Assembly: GCA_965243095.1 (NCBI GenBank) | Contig: OZ251530.1 | Location: 1,116,001 to 1,180,000, forward strand | Origin: VXYL01 sp965243095 | GTDB taxonomy: Bacteria > Pseudomonadota > Gammaproteobacteria > Pseudomonadales > Azotimanducaceae | DNA: 64,000 nt | Direction of reading: 5' to 3' | Part shown: in pieces, positions 18,693 to 27,014 of the stretch | Position numbering within the stretch: the first letter of the stretch is position 1 | How the letters are laid out: each line of letters begins with the position of its first letter | Program-made: the position numbers and the translations under genes | Notes under the pieces: model-generated | What the model saw: the letters and a program-made list of their open reading frames with translations, nothing else | Databases searched by the model: none | What the model was told of the DNA's origin: nothing

Positions 18693-19142
18693 GTGAACCG
18701 CAACGCTAGGCGTGTTGTTCTCGACACGAACCAGATCGTTGGTGCCGGCACCCGGTGGCTGGTCGGTGACGTGCCAAACGCGAACTGGAACCATCACCGG
18801 CGAATGTTGGTGCATGTGGCAGCGAAGCATGTTGGCCTCTACTGCTCGGAGATCATCGACGAGTACATCGAGAAGCTGACCAGCAAGGGCCACCCGCCTC
18901 ATCGAATCGCGAAGCTGCTGGCCTTGTTGGGTGGCGCCTTTGAGGAGGTTGGGCTGACGACCACGGTGCCGCCATTCGCGCCATCCGACCCGGACGATGC
19001 GGTGTTCGTTCTTTGCTCCCTTGACGGGAACGCTGACTATCTGGTCTCGGAGGATAGGGACCTGCTGAGTCTCGACAGGGCGTATCCCTCTTTCGCAATT
19101 GGCAGATGCGCCGAGTTGATGGACGTGCTGGGTGTGCAATGA
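18693..19142 (+). CDS. PIN-domain protein (putative toxin) at the end of the restriction operon
   Basis: This 149-residue protein (GTG start) begins six bases after the Res stop. It shows RRVVLDTNQIVGAG, a central SEIIDEYIE, DPDDAVFVL and DYLVSEDRDLL, the acidic positions of PIN nucleases. It belongs to the larger PIN group (COG1569-like) rather than compact VapC. No antitoxin gene flanks it. Its tight link to the methylase/helicase operon suggests an accessory nuclease or abortive-infection effector; this role is inferred. Confidence 0.75.
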   Translation: MNRNARRVVLDTNQIVGAGTRWLVGDVPNANWNHHRRMLVHVAAKHVGLYCSEIIDEYIEKLTSKGHPPHRIAKLLALLGGAFEEVGLTTTVPPFAPSDPDDAVFVLCSLDGNADYLVSEDRDLLSLDRAYPSFAIGRCAELMDVLGVQ

Positions 19143-19205
19143 GTCGTCCGGGAGGTCGAGAGCTACGCGCATAGGCGGCCGGCCGGATTGATGGCACGGC
19201 TGCGG

Positions 19206-20648
19206 TCACCGACCGCGCCGGTGGCGGATCATTCGTTCCCGTTGTTTGCGTTGGCGGCGGTTGAGTTCGTTGCGGCGGGCGGCGTATGGGTTGGTGCTGC
19301 TTTGGGTTTGTACGCGGACGGGGACGCCGAGGAGGTGGAAGTCGTCGCGGAAGTGGCTGGCTAGGTAGCGGAGGTAGGCGGGGGGTAGGGCTTCGGTTTG
19401 GTTGCCGTGTATCACCACGGTTGGGGGGTGGCCGCCGGCTTTGTGGGCGTAGCGGAGTTTTACTTGGCGCGAGCGAACCACTGGCGGGGGGTGGGCGCGG
19501 ATGGCCTCGGCGAGGGAGCGGTTGATGGCGGAGGTGGTCACGTCAAAGGCGGCGGCGCGGTGGATGGCGTCCACTTTGGCTAGCAGGGCGGTTACGCCGG
19601 TGCCGTGCAAGGCGGAGACGAAGTACACCGGAATCCACGGTGCGAAGCCTAGACGCCGGCGGGCGGATTGTTCGGCGCGGGAGCGCATGTCGGTGGTCAT
19701 TCCGTCGCATTTGTTGAGCGCTAGGGCGATGCCGGCGCCGGCGTTGGCGGCGTATTGCAGGATGTGGAGATCCTGATCCACGATGCCTTCTCTCGCGTCC
19801 GCCACCAACACGGCGACCTCGGCGCGGCGTAGCGCGTCCAAGGTTTTGCCGACGGAGAACTTTTCCACGACGCCTGCGGTTTTGCCTTTGCGTCGCACGC
19901 CGGCGGTGTCGATGAGCAGGCGGTGGCCGAAGGGGATGTCCACGGCGTCGCGGGTGGTGCCGGGTTGGTCCAAGACGATCTGCCGCGTCTCGCCAAGCCA
20001 ATGGTTCACCAGCGTGGACTTGCCGACGTTCGGCCTCCCCACTACGGCGATCTTGGGGCGCTCGTCGGTGTCCGGCGGTGGCTCGTCGGCCGCCTCCACG
20101 GGGAGTGCCGCGGCAAGCTCTTCCTTGAGACGCCCCATGCCGTGCCCGTGGGCCGCCGAGATGGCTAGCGGCTCGCCGAAACCCAACGCCGCGAACTCGT
20201 GCGCGGCTTGCGCGTGGGCGCCATCCATCTTGTTCACGGCGACCAGCACATGCGCGCCGCGCTTGCGCAGCGCCGCGGCGATGTCGCGGTCGCCGGCGGT
20301 CAGCCCTTCGCGCCCGTCCACCAGCAAAACCGCCGCATCGGCCTCCGCCAACGCCGCGTCCACCTGCGCGGCCGTGGCCATGCTCACATCGTTGTTCGCA
20401 TTGTCGGGTGAGCGGCCACGGCCGAAAACAGCGGCCAACCCCCCGGTGTCGATCAACTCGACAATCCGCCCGGCGATGTTGGCGCGGCCGTACTGCCGAT
20501 CGCGGGTGAGCCCGGGATGATCGGCCACCAGCGCCCGCCGGCCGCCGCACAAGCGATTGAACAAAGTGGATTTGCCCACGTTGGCGCGTCCCACCAAGAC
20601 GACTTTCGGCGCGTGTCGCGCAGCGTCTTCCACGGAAATGACATCCAA
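19206..20648 (-). CDS. der: ribosome biogenesis GTPase Der (EngA)
   Basis: Der is an essential double-GTPase needed for 50S subunit maturation. Both G domains are complete: GRANVGKST near residue 19 with DTGG and NKMD, and GRPNVGKST near 203 with DTAG and NKCD. A KH-like C-terminal domain follows, ending in a very basic tail (RRNELNRRQRKQRERMIRHRRGR). It is the last gene of the ndk-to-bamB block, 77 bases after bamB. Those bases contain two perfect hairpins. Confidence 0.97.
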   Translation of the reverse strand: MDVISVEDAARHAPKVVLVGRANVGKSTLFNRLCGGRRALVADHPGLTRDRQYGRANIAGRIVELIDTGGLAAVFGRGRSPDNANNDVSMATAAQVDAALAEADAAVLLVDGREGLTAGDRDIAAALRKRGAHVLVAVNKMDGAHAQAAHEFAALGFGEPLAISAAHGHGMGRLKEELAAALPVEAADEPPPDTDERPKIAVVGRPNVGKSTLVNHWLGETRQIVLDQPGTTRDAVDIPFGHRLLIDTAGVRRKGKTAGVVEKFSVGKTLDALRRAEVAVLVADAREGIVDQDLHILQYAANAGAGIALALNKCDGMTTDMRSRAEQSARRRLGFAPWIPVYFVSALHGTGVTALLAKVDAIHRAAAFDVTTSAINRSLAEAIRAHPPPVVRSRQVKLRYAHKAGGHPPTVVIHGNQTEALPPAYLRYLASHFRDDFHLLGVPVRVQTQSSTNPYAARRNELNRRQRKQRERMIRHRRGR

Positions 20649-20682
20649 AAGCCGTAAACCGCGTCACGAACAAGCGCGCAAA

Positions 20683-20723
20683 GAGTTTGCGCAGCAAACT
20701 CCAACGCGCCCCGCAGGGGCGCG
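20683..20723 (-). terminator. two adjacent hairpins between bamB and der
   Basis: There are two perfect inverted repeats in the 77-base gap. The first is GAGTTTGC / GCAAACTC with a GCA loop (20683-20701), and the second is CGCGCCCC / GGGGCGCG with a GCA loop (20705-20723). Neither is followed by a T run on the minus strand, so full termination is unlikely. They may stabilise or process the message or partly separate der expression from the genes upstream. Confidence 0.5.
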
Positions 20724-20725
20724 CC

Positions 20726-22048
20726 CTAGCCGCGCCGCTCGATCTCCAGCGCCAGCAGCCGCCCGTCGTCGCTCAGCGCGTACACCACATCGTCCACCTC
20801 CACAAACGGCTTGCGCAGTCCTTCCCCGATTTTGGCGCGCGCCACAAAGCGGCCGTCGCTTTGCGCCAGCACGTGCAGGTAGCCTTCGGCGTCGCCCACC
20901 AGCAGGTAGTTGCCGAACGCTATGGGGCTGCTCAAGCCGCGGTTTTTCAGGGCTTCCTGCCGCCACACCACCGCGGCGTCCCGTTGCCCGATGGCGTGGA
21001 TGGTGTCGTCTTGATCGATGAGATAGATCTGGCCGTAGCCTTGGGCGAGGTCCAAGTGCGTGGAAGCGGGCAGTTCCCAGATCATGGCGCCGTCGTTGGG
21101 TTGCAGCGCCTTCAACTTGCCTTGGAAGCTGGCCGCGTAGAGCAGGCCCCCCGCCAACAGGGGGGTGCCGTCCACGTCCACCAAGCGGTCGAGTTCGGTG
21201 CGGCCTTGGGGCAGCATCACCCGGTGGTTCCACACCGGGGCGCCGCTGGCGGCGTCCACCGCGGTCACGTTGCCGTCGCCGAAACCGGCGAACACCAGGC
21301 CGCCCTCCACCACCGGCGTGGCGGTGCCGCGCACGGTCAGCAGCGGCACTTGGCTGGCGTAGGCCCAGCGCTGGGTGCCGTCGGCGGCTTCCAAAGCGAT
21401 CAAGCGGTCGTCCGCGGTTTGCGCGATCACCACGTCCTGCCAAGCCACCGGCGGCGCCAGCACTTCGCTGGACAGCTGTGTGCGCCAGAGTTCGCTGCCG
21501 TCGCCCACGTCCAGCGCGATCACTTCGCCGCGAATGGTGCCGAGCAGCACGCGGCCTTCGCCGACGCCGACGCCGCCGCTGACGAACGACGGGTCGCGCC
21601 GATCCCAGAAGCGAAAGCCGGATTTGTCCGGTTTGCCGACGCGGGTTTGCCAAAGCCGCTTGCCAGTGAACCGCTCCACCGCCACGACGTGACCGTAGCC
21701 GTCGGCGGCGAACACCCGGTCCGCCACCACCACCGGCGTCAAACGCAGGTACTTGCGCCCCAGGCCTTCGCCGACCTTGGCCCGCCAGAGCTGTTTGATC
21801 ACGGCTTCCGCTTCGAAATCCACCAGTTTGGCCGGCTCTTGCGCCTTCTTCTTCGCCTTCTTCTTGCTGCGCTCGCTGGGCTTGTCGTCCTCGGTTTTCT
21901 CCGGCGCGTCCACGAACGGCAGGAAGGAGAAGAACGCGCAGCCACCTAGGCCGGGCAGCAGCGCGAGGCACGCCGCCAGCGTCAGACCGCGGTGCCAACG
22001 CCGGGAAACGCGCATCGAATCGGTTTCTTTGCCGTGTTGGATCGTCAT
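20726..22048 (-). CDS. bamB: outer membrane assembly lipoprotein BamB
   Basis: BamB is the beta-propeller lipoprotein of the BAM complex that inserts outer-membrane proteins. The ORF has a signal with lipobox LPGLGGC, a Lys-rich linker, and repeated PQQ-like blades (for example SELWRTQ, APVWNHRV, GAMIWELP and AVVWRQEA). ATG 22048 overlaps the yfgM stop (ATGA) and gives 440 residues. ATG 22015 (MRVSRRWHRG) gives a more usual signal peptide and is a good alternative. The linker with SKKKAKKKAQ is an unusual addition between the anchor and the propeller. Confidence 0.93.
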   Translation of the reverse strand: MTIQHGKETDSMRVSRRWHRGLTLAACLALLPGLGGCAFFSFLPFVDAPEKTEDDKPSERSKKKAKKKAQEPAKLVDFEAEAVIKQLWRAKVGEGLGRKYLRLTPVVVADRVFAADGYGHVVAVERFTGKRLWQTRVGKPDKSGFRFWDRRDPSFVSGGVGVGEGRVLLGTIRGEVIALDVGDGSELWRTQLSSEVLAPPVAWQDVVIAQTADDRLIALEAADGTQRWAYASQVPLLTVRGTATPVVEGGLVFAGFGDGNVTAVDAASGAPVWNHRVMLPQGRTELDRLVDVDGTPLLAGGLLYAASFQGKLKALQPNDGAMIWELPASTHLDLAQGYGQIYLIDQDDTIHAIGQRDAAVVWRQEALKNRGLSSPIAFGNYLLVGDAEGYLHVLAQSDGRFVARAKIGEGLRKPFVEVDDVVYALSDDGRLLALEIERRG

Positions 22049-22683
22049 TGCTGTTCCGCCAGGCTTGAGAGTTTGAGTTCCAGCATCGCCGCGCTTGGAG
22101 TGCGCTGGGGATCGCGTCGCGCCGCCTCCACGCCGGCGGCGTAGGCGTCCGCGGCGGCGGCGAGGTCGTTCTGGGCGACGTGAATGTCGCCGGTGAGCTC
22201 CGCCGCCGCGGCCTCGAAACCGGCGCTGCCGATCATCGCCAGTTGCTCCAAGGCGCGGTCGTGGCGCTGCAACTGGTACAGCACCTTGGCGGCGCGATAG
22301 CGGGCGACGTCTTCGATCACGGGCACATCCGCCAACTCCGCTGCCCGCTCGAGGTAGGCCAACGCCTCCTCCCAGTCCTCCTCCTTCACTTGGTCGGCGG
22401 CGCGGTAGAGCAGCGAGAACACGTGATAGGCGCTGCCGGCGTATTCGGTGTCCAAGGTGTTGATGAGGTCGGACGACGGTTCGCCGATGGCGCGCGCCTC
22501 CTCGAAGGCGGTGAACGCGGCCGAGGCGGCGTTTTCGCGCTCCGCGGTGTGGCTTTGGTAGTAGCGCCAGCCCAGCACCGCGGCCACGGCCAAGGCCACG
22601 GCGACGATGAGCGAGGTGCCGTTTTGATCCCACCAGCGCTTCAGGCGTTCCGCTTGTTCCTCGTCGGTCAGATAGTCCGCCAC
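22045..22683 (-). CDS. yfgM: YfgM-like ancillary SecYEG subunit (TPR)
   Basis: This 212-residue protein has a single N-terminal membrane anchor (TSLIVAVALAVAAVLGWRYY) after a short cytosolic part, and a periplasmic tetratricopeptide-like helical domain. YfgM works with PpiD at the Sec translocon to hand proteins to periplasmic chaperones. The start MADYLTDEEQAERLKRWWDQNG is typical of the family. It sits between hisS and bamB, as in many gammaproteobacteria, and overlaps bamB by 4 bases. Confidence 0.92.
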   Translation of the reverse strand: MADYLTDEEQAERLKRWWDQNGTSLIVAVALAVAAVLGWRYYQSHTAERENAASAAFTAFEEARAIGEPSSDLINTLDTEYAGSAYHVFSLLYRAADQVKEEDWEEALAYLERAAELADVPVIEDVARYRAAKVLYQLQRHDRALEQLAMIGSAGFEAAAAELTGDIHVAQNDLAAAADAYAAGVEAARRDPQRTPSAAMLELKLSSLAEQQ

Positions 22684-22700
22684 GGCCTCCTCCTAAGTCG

Positions 22701-23999
22701 TTACGCCACTTGCGCCGGCACGGGTTCGCGGCAACCCGCCAATTCGGCGAGCAGCGCGTCTAGGTCGAGCATCTGTTGCGGCGCTGGTCCGCCGACGTCG
22801 TGGCGCAGGCTTTTAAGCGATGCGGTGCCTTGACGCGCTTCCTCCTCGCCCACCAGCACCGCCCAGCGGGCGCCGCTGCGATCCGCGGCGCGCAGCTGGC
22901 TCTTCAGGCTGCCGCCACCGGCGTGGCAGAGCACGCGCAGGCGCGTGGCGTCGCGGATCTTCTCCGCCACTTGCGCGGCGCCCAGCGCTCGTTCCTCATC
23001 CGTGGCCGCCACATAAACGTCCACCGGCGGCGTTGATGCGCTGGCGCGGGCTTCGCACAGCAGCGCCAGCCGGTCGAGGCCGAGGCCGAAACCCGCCCCG
23101 GGCGTGGGGCGTCCGCCGAGGTGCTCGACCAGCCCGTCGTAGCGGCCGCCGGAAACTACCGCGTTCTGCGCGCCGAGAGCGGTCGTCGTCCACTCGAACA
23201 CGGTGTTGGTGTAGTAGTCCAAGCCGCGCACCAGCAGGGGATTGACGCGGTATGGCACCGCAGCGGCGTCCAGCCGCCGGCGCAGCCCGTCGAAATGCCG
23301 GCGCGAATCCGCGTCCAAGTGATCGCGAATGTTCGGCGCTTCGGCCACCAACGCGCGCGTGGTGGGCACCTTGCTGTCCAAGATGCGCAGCGGGTTGGTG
23401 GCGAGGCGGCGGCGGCTGGCGTCGTCCAATTCAGCGGCGTGTGGCGTCAGGTAATCCAGCAGCGCTTGGCGGTAGCGCGTTCGCGTCTCGGCCCCGCCCA
23501 GGGTGTTCAGTTCCAGAACCACGTCGTCCGCCACGCCGAGTTCGCGGAAGGCGCGCGCCAGCATGATGAGCAGTTCGGCGTCCACGTCCGGCCCGGGCAG
23601 GCCGAACGTCTCGGCGCCGATCTGGGTGTGCTCGCGGCTTCGCCCCTTCTGCGGCCGTTCGTAGCGAAACATCGACCCGTGGTACCAGAGGCGCAGCGGC
23701 GGCCCGCGCAGCAGCCCGTTTTCGATGCAGGCGCGCACGCAGCCGGCGGTGCCTTCCGGGCGCAGCGACAGCGAGTGGCCTTTGCGGTCCGGGAACGTGT
23801 ACATCTCCTTCTCGACCAAATCCGTGGCCTCGCCGACGCCGTGCTCGAACAACGCGGTGGCTTCCAGCAGCGGCAACCGGATTTCTTGGTAGCCGTAGCG
23901 TTCGAGAACATCCAGCAAGCACGTCTCCACGGCGCGCCAGCGGGTCGCGGTGTCCGGCAGGACGTCGCGCATGCCGCGCACGAGTTGGTAGCGGGCCAT
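22701..23999 (-). CDS. hisS: histidyl-tRNA synthetase
   Basis: This class II synthetase charges tRNA-His. The 432-residue protein shows motif 2 (FRYERPQKGRSREHTQIG), the histidine-binding segment LVRGLDYYTNTVFEW, motif 3 (AGFGLGLDRLALL) and a C-terminal anticodon-binding domain. The first residues MARYQLVRGMRDVLPD are the normal family start. It lies 3 bases after rodZ and 17 before yfgM. In most relatives ispG lies between rodZ and hisS, but here it is absent. Confidence 0.97.
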   Translation of the reverse strand: MARYQLVRGMRDVLPDTATRWRAVETCLLDVLERYGYQEIRLPLLEATALFEHGVGEATDLVEKEMYTFPDRKGHSLSLRPEGTAGCVRACIENGLLRGPPLRLWYHGSMFRYERPQKGRSREHTQIGAETFGLPGPDVDAELLIMLARAFRELGVADDVVLELNTLGGAETRTRYRQALLDYLTPHAAELDDASRRRLATNPLRILDSKVPTTRALVAEAPNIRDHLDADSRRHFDGLRRRLDAAAVPYRVNPLLVRGLDYYTNTVFEWTTTALGAQNAVVSGGRYDGLVEHLGGRPTPGAGFGLGLDRLALLCEARASASTPPVDVYVAATDEERALGAAQVAEKIRDATRLRVLCHAGGGSLKSQLRAADRSGARWAVLVGEEEARQGTASLKSLRHDVGGPAPQQMLDLDALLAELAGCREPVPAQVA

Positions 24000-24002
24000 C
24001 GA

Positions 24003-25313
24003 TCAATGCACCACGAGATTGGCGACGCCGCCGCGGGTGTGTGGCGGCAGGGCGACGAGTTCCCCTTGGTAGCGCAACTCGACGCCGGCGGCGTTGCCGA
24101 TCCTGATGGTGAACGGGGGTTGTCCGAAAACCGAAACGGATTGCTCGGCCCGGCCCATGTCGTAGTACACGACCTCGGTGCGATCGTTCACTTCCAGCCA
24201 GGAGTCCTCGGTGAACGAGAACACCAGCTCCGCCGCGAGCGGGTCGGTTGCCGTGGGGATGGGTGGATCTTCGCCGGGTGCGTCGGCGGCCGCGGGGGCG
24301 GGGGGATCGTCGCTGAGTGCCTCCGGTTGCGGCGCGACCGGCAGGAATGGCCGTGTCTCGAACTGTGCGGTTGGCTGCGTCTCGAGCGCCGCGGATGGCT
24401 GTGCCTCCACCGGTGCTGGTGGTTGTTCCTCCGCTGGTGCCGGTGGCTGCGCCTCGACCGCTGCGGATGGCTGTGTTTCCGCCGCTGCGGGTGGTTGTTC
24501 CTCCACCGGTGCCGATGGTTGCGCCTCCGCTGGTGTCGTCGCCGGCTGGTTTCGCGCCGCTGGCGCTGGCGCCGCGGTCGTTTCGACGCCGCCGCGCGCT
24601 GGCCGTTCGCTGCGCCAGGCGGGGGCCGGCGGTTCTCCGGCGACGTCGGTGACGAACGACCAGTCGAAGTTGCGCCAAACCCCCCACAACGTGAACGCCA
24701 ACGCCACGACGATCACCGCCACGATCGCACCGATGAACAAGCCCGGGCGCCGCTGCGGCAGATTCGCGTGCCGATAGCTCTTGCTCGCGCCTCCCACCAC
24801 CGGCGGCGGAGACGCTTCGGGCACCACGTTGAACTCGTCGTAATTGGCGATCAAGTCGTTGCCGTCCAACCCCACCAGATTGGCGTAGGCGCGAATGTAG
24901 CCGCGCACGTACACCGGCGCCGGCAGGTTGTTTGCTTCGCCCGCCTCCACGGCGCGAATCACCGATTCGTCCAGATGCAGCGACGCCGCGATGTTCGCCG
25001 GGGTCACGTCCATGCGCTCCCGCGCCGCCTTGAGATTCGAACCGTAGGTGGATGGCGCGGTTGGCGCGGGGGGATCGCTTTCGGCGGCTTCTTCGCGCCG
25101 CACCTTCTTCGCGGCGTCCAAAGGCGTGGTGAACTCCCGCGACGCGGATGCCGGCGCGGTTTCGTCTTCCGGCGTGGCGGGCGGTTCCGATTCCGCCGCC
25201 GCGACCGCCGCGCTTGGCAGCCCGGGGGTGTAGTCCGTGCGGGGCGCCGCGGGCGTGCTGGCGTCGTCCTCGGCGGGCTTCGCTTCCTCGCCGGGTGGTG
25301 CCGGGGGTTTCAC
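24003..25313 (-). CDS. rodZ: RodZ-like cell-shape protein, helix-turn-helix and membrane anchor
   Basis: RodZ links MreB filaments to the elongation machinery. The 436-residue product starts at GTG 25313 overlapping the rlmN stop. It has a long acidic Pro/Ala-rich N-terminal extension, then the HTH domain (LKAARERMDVTPANIAASLHL...), one transmembrane helix (LFIGAIVAVIVVALAFTLWG), a Pro/Glu/Gln-rich periplasmic linker and a C-terminal DUF4115 domain (EDSWLEVNDRTEVVYYDM). The ~90-residue N-terminal extension before the HTH is unusual. The linker is built from 8-residue repeats encoded by a 24-base tandem array. Confidence 0.9.
   Translation of the reverse strand: MKPPAPPGEEAKPAEDDASTPAAPRTDYTPGLPSAAVAAAESEPPATPEDETAPASASREFTTPLDAAKKVRREEAAESDPPAPTAPSTYGSNLKAARERMDVTPANIAASLHLDESVIRAVEAGEANNLPAPVYVRGYIRAYANLVGLDGNDLIANYDEFNVVPEASPPPVVGGASKSYRHANLPQRRPGLFIGAIVAVIVVALAFTLWGVWRNFDWSFVTDVAGEPPAPAWRSERPARGGVETTAAPAPAARNQPATTPAEAQPSAPVEEQPPAAAETQPSAAVEAQPPAPAEEQPPAPVEAQPSAALETQPTAQFETRPFLPVAPQPEALSDDPPAPAAADAPGEDPPIPTATDPLAAELVFSFTEDSWLEVNDRTEVVYYDMGRAEQSVSVFGQPPFTIRIGNAAGVELRYQGELVALPPHTRGGVANLVVH
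24370..24537 (-). repeat. 24-base tandem repeat in the rodZ linker
   Basis: Seven imperfect units of 24 bases encode an 8-residue pattern (xQPxAxxE: AQPSAPVE, EQPPAAAE, TQPSAAVE and so on) in the periplasmic linker of RodZ. Unit boundaries fall every 24 bases from 24370. Further diverged units (TRPFLPVA, PQPEALSD) extend the array. Such minisatellites change length by slippage, so linker length may vary between strains. Confidence 0.8.
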
Positions 25314-26455
25314 GCCGCCACCTCTTGGGCAAGGGATCCAAGCCGCGCCGCGTGCCGCGCCCGGCGCCGCGTTCGATCCGCGAAGCTGCCGGTGAGCTGG
25401 CCGCACGCCGCGTCAATGGAGTCGCCGCGAGTCGTCCGCCGCATGGCGGCGAAGCCGGCGTCCCACAGCAGCTTCTGAAACCGCGCCACGGTCGCCTCGG
25501 CGGGACGCCGGTAGCCGAACGCGTCGCCCGGAAACGGATTGAAGGGGATGAGGTTGATTTTGCAGCGCAGGTTCGCCAGCAGCCGCGCCAGATCCCGGGC
25601 GTCTTCGGCGCTGTCGTTGACGCCGGCGATGAGCGTGTACTCGAACGTGACGATGCGCCGCGGCCCCGAAGCGCGCAGATAGTGGCGGCATGCCGCCAGC
25701 AACTCGGCGATGGGGTACTTGCGGTTGATGGGCACGAGCACGTCGCGCTTGGCGTCGTCCGCCGCGTGCAGCGACACCGCCAAGGACGCCTCGGAACGGC
25801 CCGCCAAATCGTAGATGCGCGGCACCACCCCGGCGGTGCTCACGGTGACGCGGCGCTTGGAGATGCCGAACGCCAAGTCGTCCATGAACACGTCGGCGGC
25901 GTCCATCGCCGCGTCGAAGTTGAGCAGCGGCTCGCCCATGCCCATGAATACGATGTTGGATATGGCGCCGCCGCGCGCCGCCGCATAGCGCTGCGCCTGC
26001 AACGCTTGGCCGACGATTTCGGCGCGGCTGAGATTGCCGTTCCAACCCTGCTTGCCGGTGGCGCAGAAGCTGCAATCGAGGGCGCAACCGACCTGGCTGG
26101 AGATGCACAGCGTCTGGCGCTCGCCGGTGGCGTCGGGGATCAGCACGGTTTCCACGGCGCGACCCGGGCCGATGTCCGCGAGCCATTTCACCACGCCGTC
26201 GCGGGCGCGTTGTTCCGCCATGAGCGGGGGTGCGCGGAATTCGCTCATCGCGCTCAGCTTCGCGCGCAGCGGTTTGGCGATGTCGGTCATGGCGTGGAAA
26301 TCGTCCACGCCGGCGCGATAGAACCAGTTCATCACCTGTTCGGCGCGGTAGGGTTTCTCGCCCAGCTCGGCAAAGAACGCCGCCAAGGCCGGGCGCGGCA
26401 TGCCCAGCAGGTTGACGCGCTCCTTCGGCGCTGGCGCGTTGGCGTTGATGGCCAT
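25310..26455 (-). CDS. rlmN: 23S rRNA (A2503)/tRNA (A37) C2-methyltransferase
   Basis: RlmN is a radical SAM methylase that modifies A2503 of 23S rRNA and A37 of some tRNAs. The 381-residue protein has the CxxxCxxC cluster motif (CALDCSFC), the GMGEPL motif, and the two catalytic Cys regions (resolving Cys near the C-terminus in IDAACGQL). The start is ATG 26455 (MAINANAPAPKERVNLLGM); an upstream in-frame reading into ndk is a shadow. pilF, which usually follows rlmN, is missing and rodZ overlaps directly. Confidence 0.96.
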   Translation of the reverse strand: MAINANAPAPKERVNLLGMPRPALAAFFAELGEKPYRAEQVMNWFYRAGVDDFHAMTDIAKPLRAKLSAMSEFRAPPLMAEQRARDGVVKWLADIGPGRAVETVLIPDATGERQTLCISSQVGCALDCSFCATGKQGWNGNLSRAEIVGQALQAQRYAAARGGAISNIVFMGMGEPLLNFDAAMDAADVFMDDLAFGISKRRVTVSTAGVVPRIYDLAGRSEASLAVSLHAADDAKRDVLVPINRKYPIAELLAACRHYLRASGPRRIVTFEYTLIAGVNDSAEDARDLARLLANLRCKINLIPFNPFPGDAFGYRRPAEATVARFQKLLWDAGFAAMRRTTRGDSIDAACGQLTGSFADRTRRRARHAARLGSLAQEVAA

Positions 26456-26465
26456 CAATTCGCTC

Positions 26466-26903
26466 CTAGCCGTCGTCGCCGCGGGCGTGGATTTCGTCCG
26501 CGTTGAAGAAGTAGACGACCTCCCGTTGCGCGGAAGCGGCGCTGTCCGAGCCGTGAACGGCGTTGGCGTCGATGGAGGTCGCAAAGTCCGCGCGGATGGT
26601 GCCGGGCGCGGCGTCGGCGGGATTCGTCGCCCCCATCAGCCGCCGGTTCGTCTCGATGGCGTCCTCGCCTTCCAGCACCTGCACCACCACCGGGCCGGAA
26701 CACATGTACGCCACCAGGGGCTCGAAAAAGGGCTTGCCGCGGTGCTCGGCGTAGAAGCCTGACGCAACCTCCGGCGTCAAGCGCAGCATCTTCGCGGCGA
26801 CAATGGACAAGCCCCCCTTCTCAAAACGCGAGCAAATTTCGCCGATGAGGTTCTTCGCCACGGCATCGGGTTTGACGATGGAGAGTGTCCGTTCGACAGC
26901 CAT
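26466..26903 (-). CDS. ndk: nucleoside diphosphate kinase
   Basis: Ndk transfers the gamma phosphate of ATP to nucleoside diphosphates through a phosphohistidine. The 145-residue protein starts MAVERTLSIVKPDAVAKNLIG. It keeps the NDK core RLMGATNP and the active-site histidine motif VHGSDS. It is the first gene of the block running to der. A TATAAT box lies 58 bases upstream. Confidence 0.97.
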   Translation of the reverse strand: MAVERTLSIVKPDAVAKNLIGEICSRFEKGGLSIVAAKMLRLTPEVASGFYAEHRGKPFFEPLVAYMCSGPVVVQVLEGEDAIETNRRLMGATNPADAAPGTIRADFATSIDANAVHGSDSAASAQREVVYFFNADEIHARGDDG

Positions 26904-26960
26904 TTGGCCTCCGGGGTTCTTGGGGGTGCGCGGGTTTGGATGACGCGCACGGCAGCGGGC

Positions 26961-26989
26961 ATTATACGCCCCGTGGCGCGCTTTAAGAC
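26961..26989 (-). promoter_or_regulatory. probable promoter of the ndk-der operon
   Basis: The minus strand reads a perfect TATAAT at 26966-26961, about 58 bases before the ndk start. A GTCTTA lies 17 bases upstream (26989-26984). This minus-35 box is a poor match to TTGACA, so strength or activator need is uncertain. The position in the gap between iscS and ndk fits the start of the seven-gene transcript. Confidence 0.5.
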
Positions 26990-27014
26990 GTGCCGCGAGG
27001 ACACGGAAGGTGCG

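Noticed and set aside
10580..19142. Possible prophage or integrative element
   Set aside because: No integrase, structural phage genes or attachment-site repeats were seen; the genes fit a defence island.
23121..25478. 785-residue plus-strand reading frame over hisS and rodZ
   Set aside because: Opposite-strand shadow with repetitive Arg/Trp-rich composition; hisS and rodZ on the minus strand explain this DNA fully.
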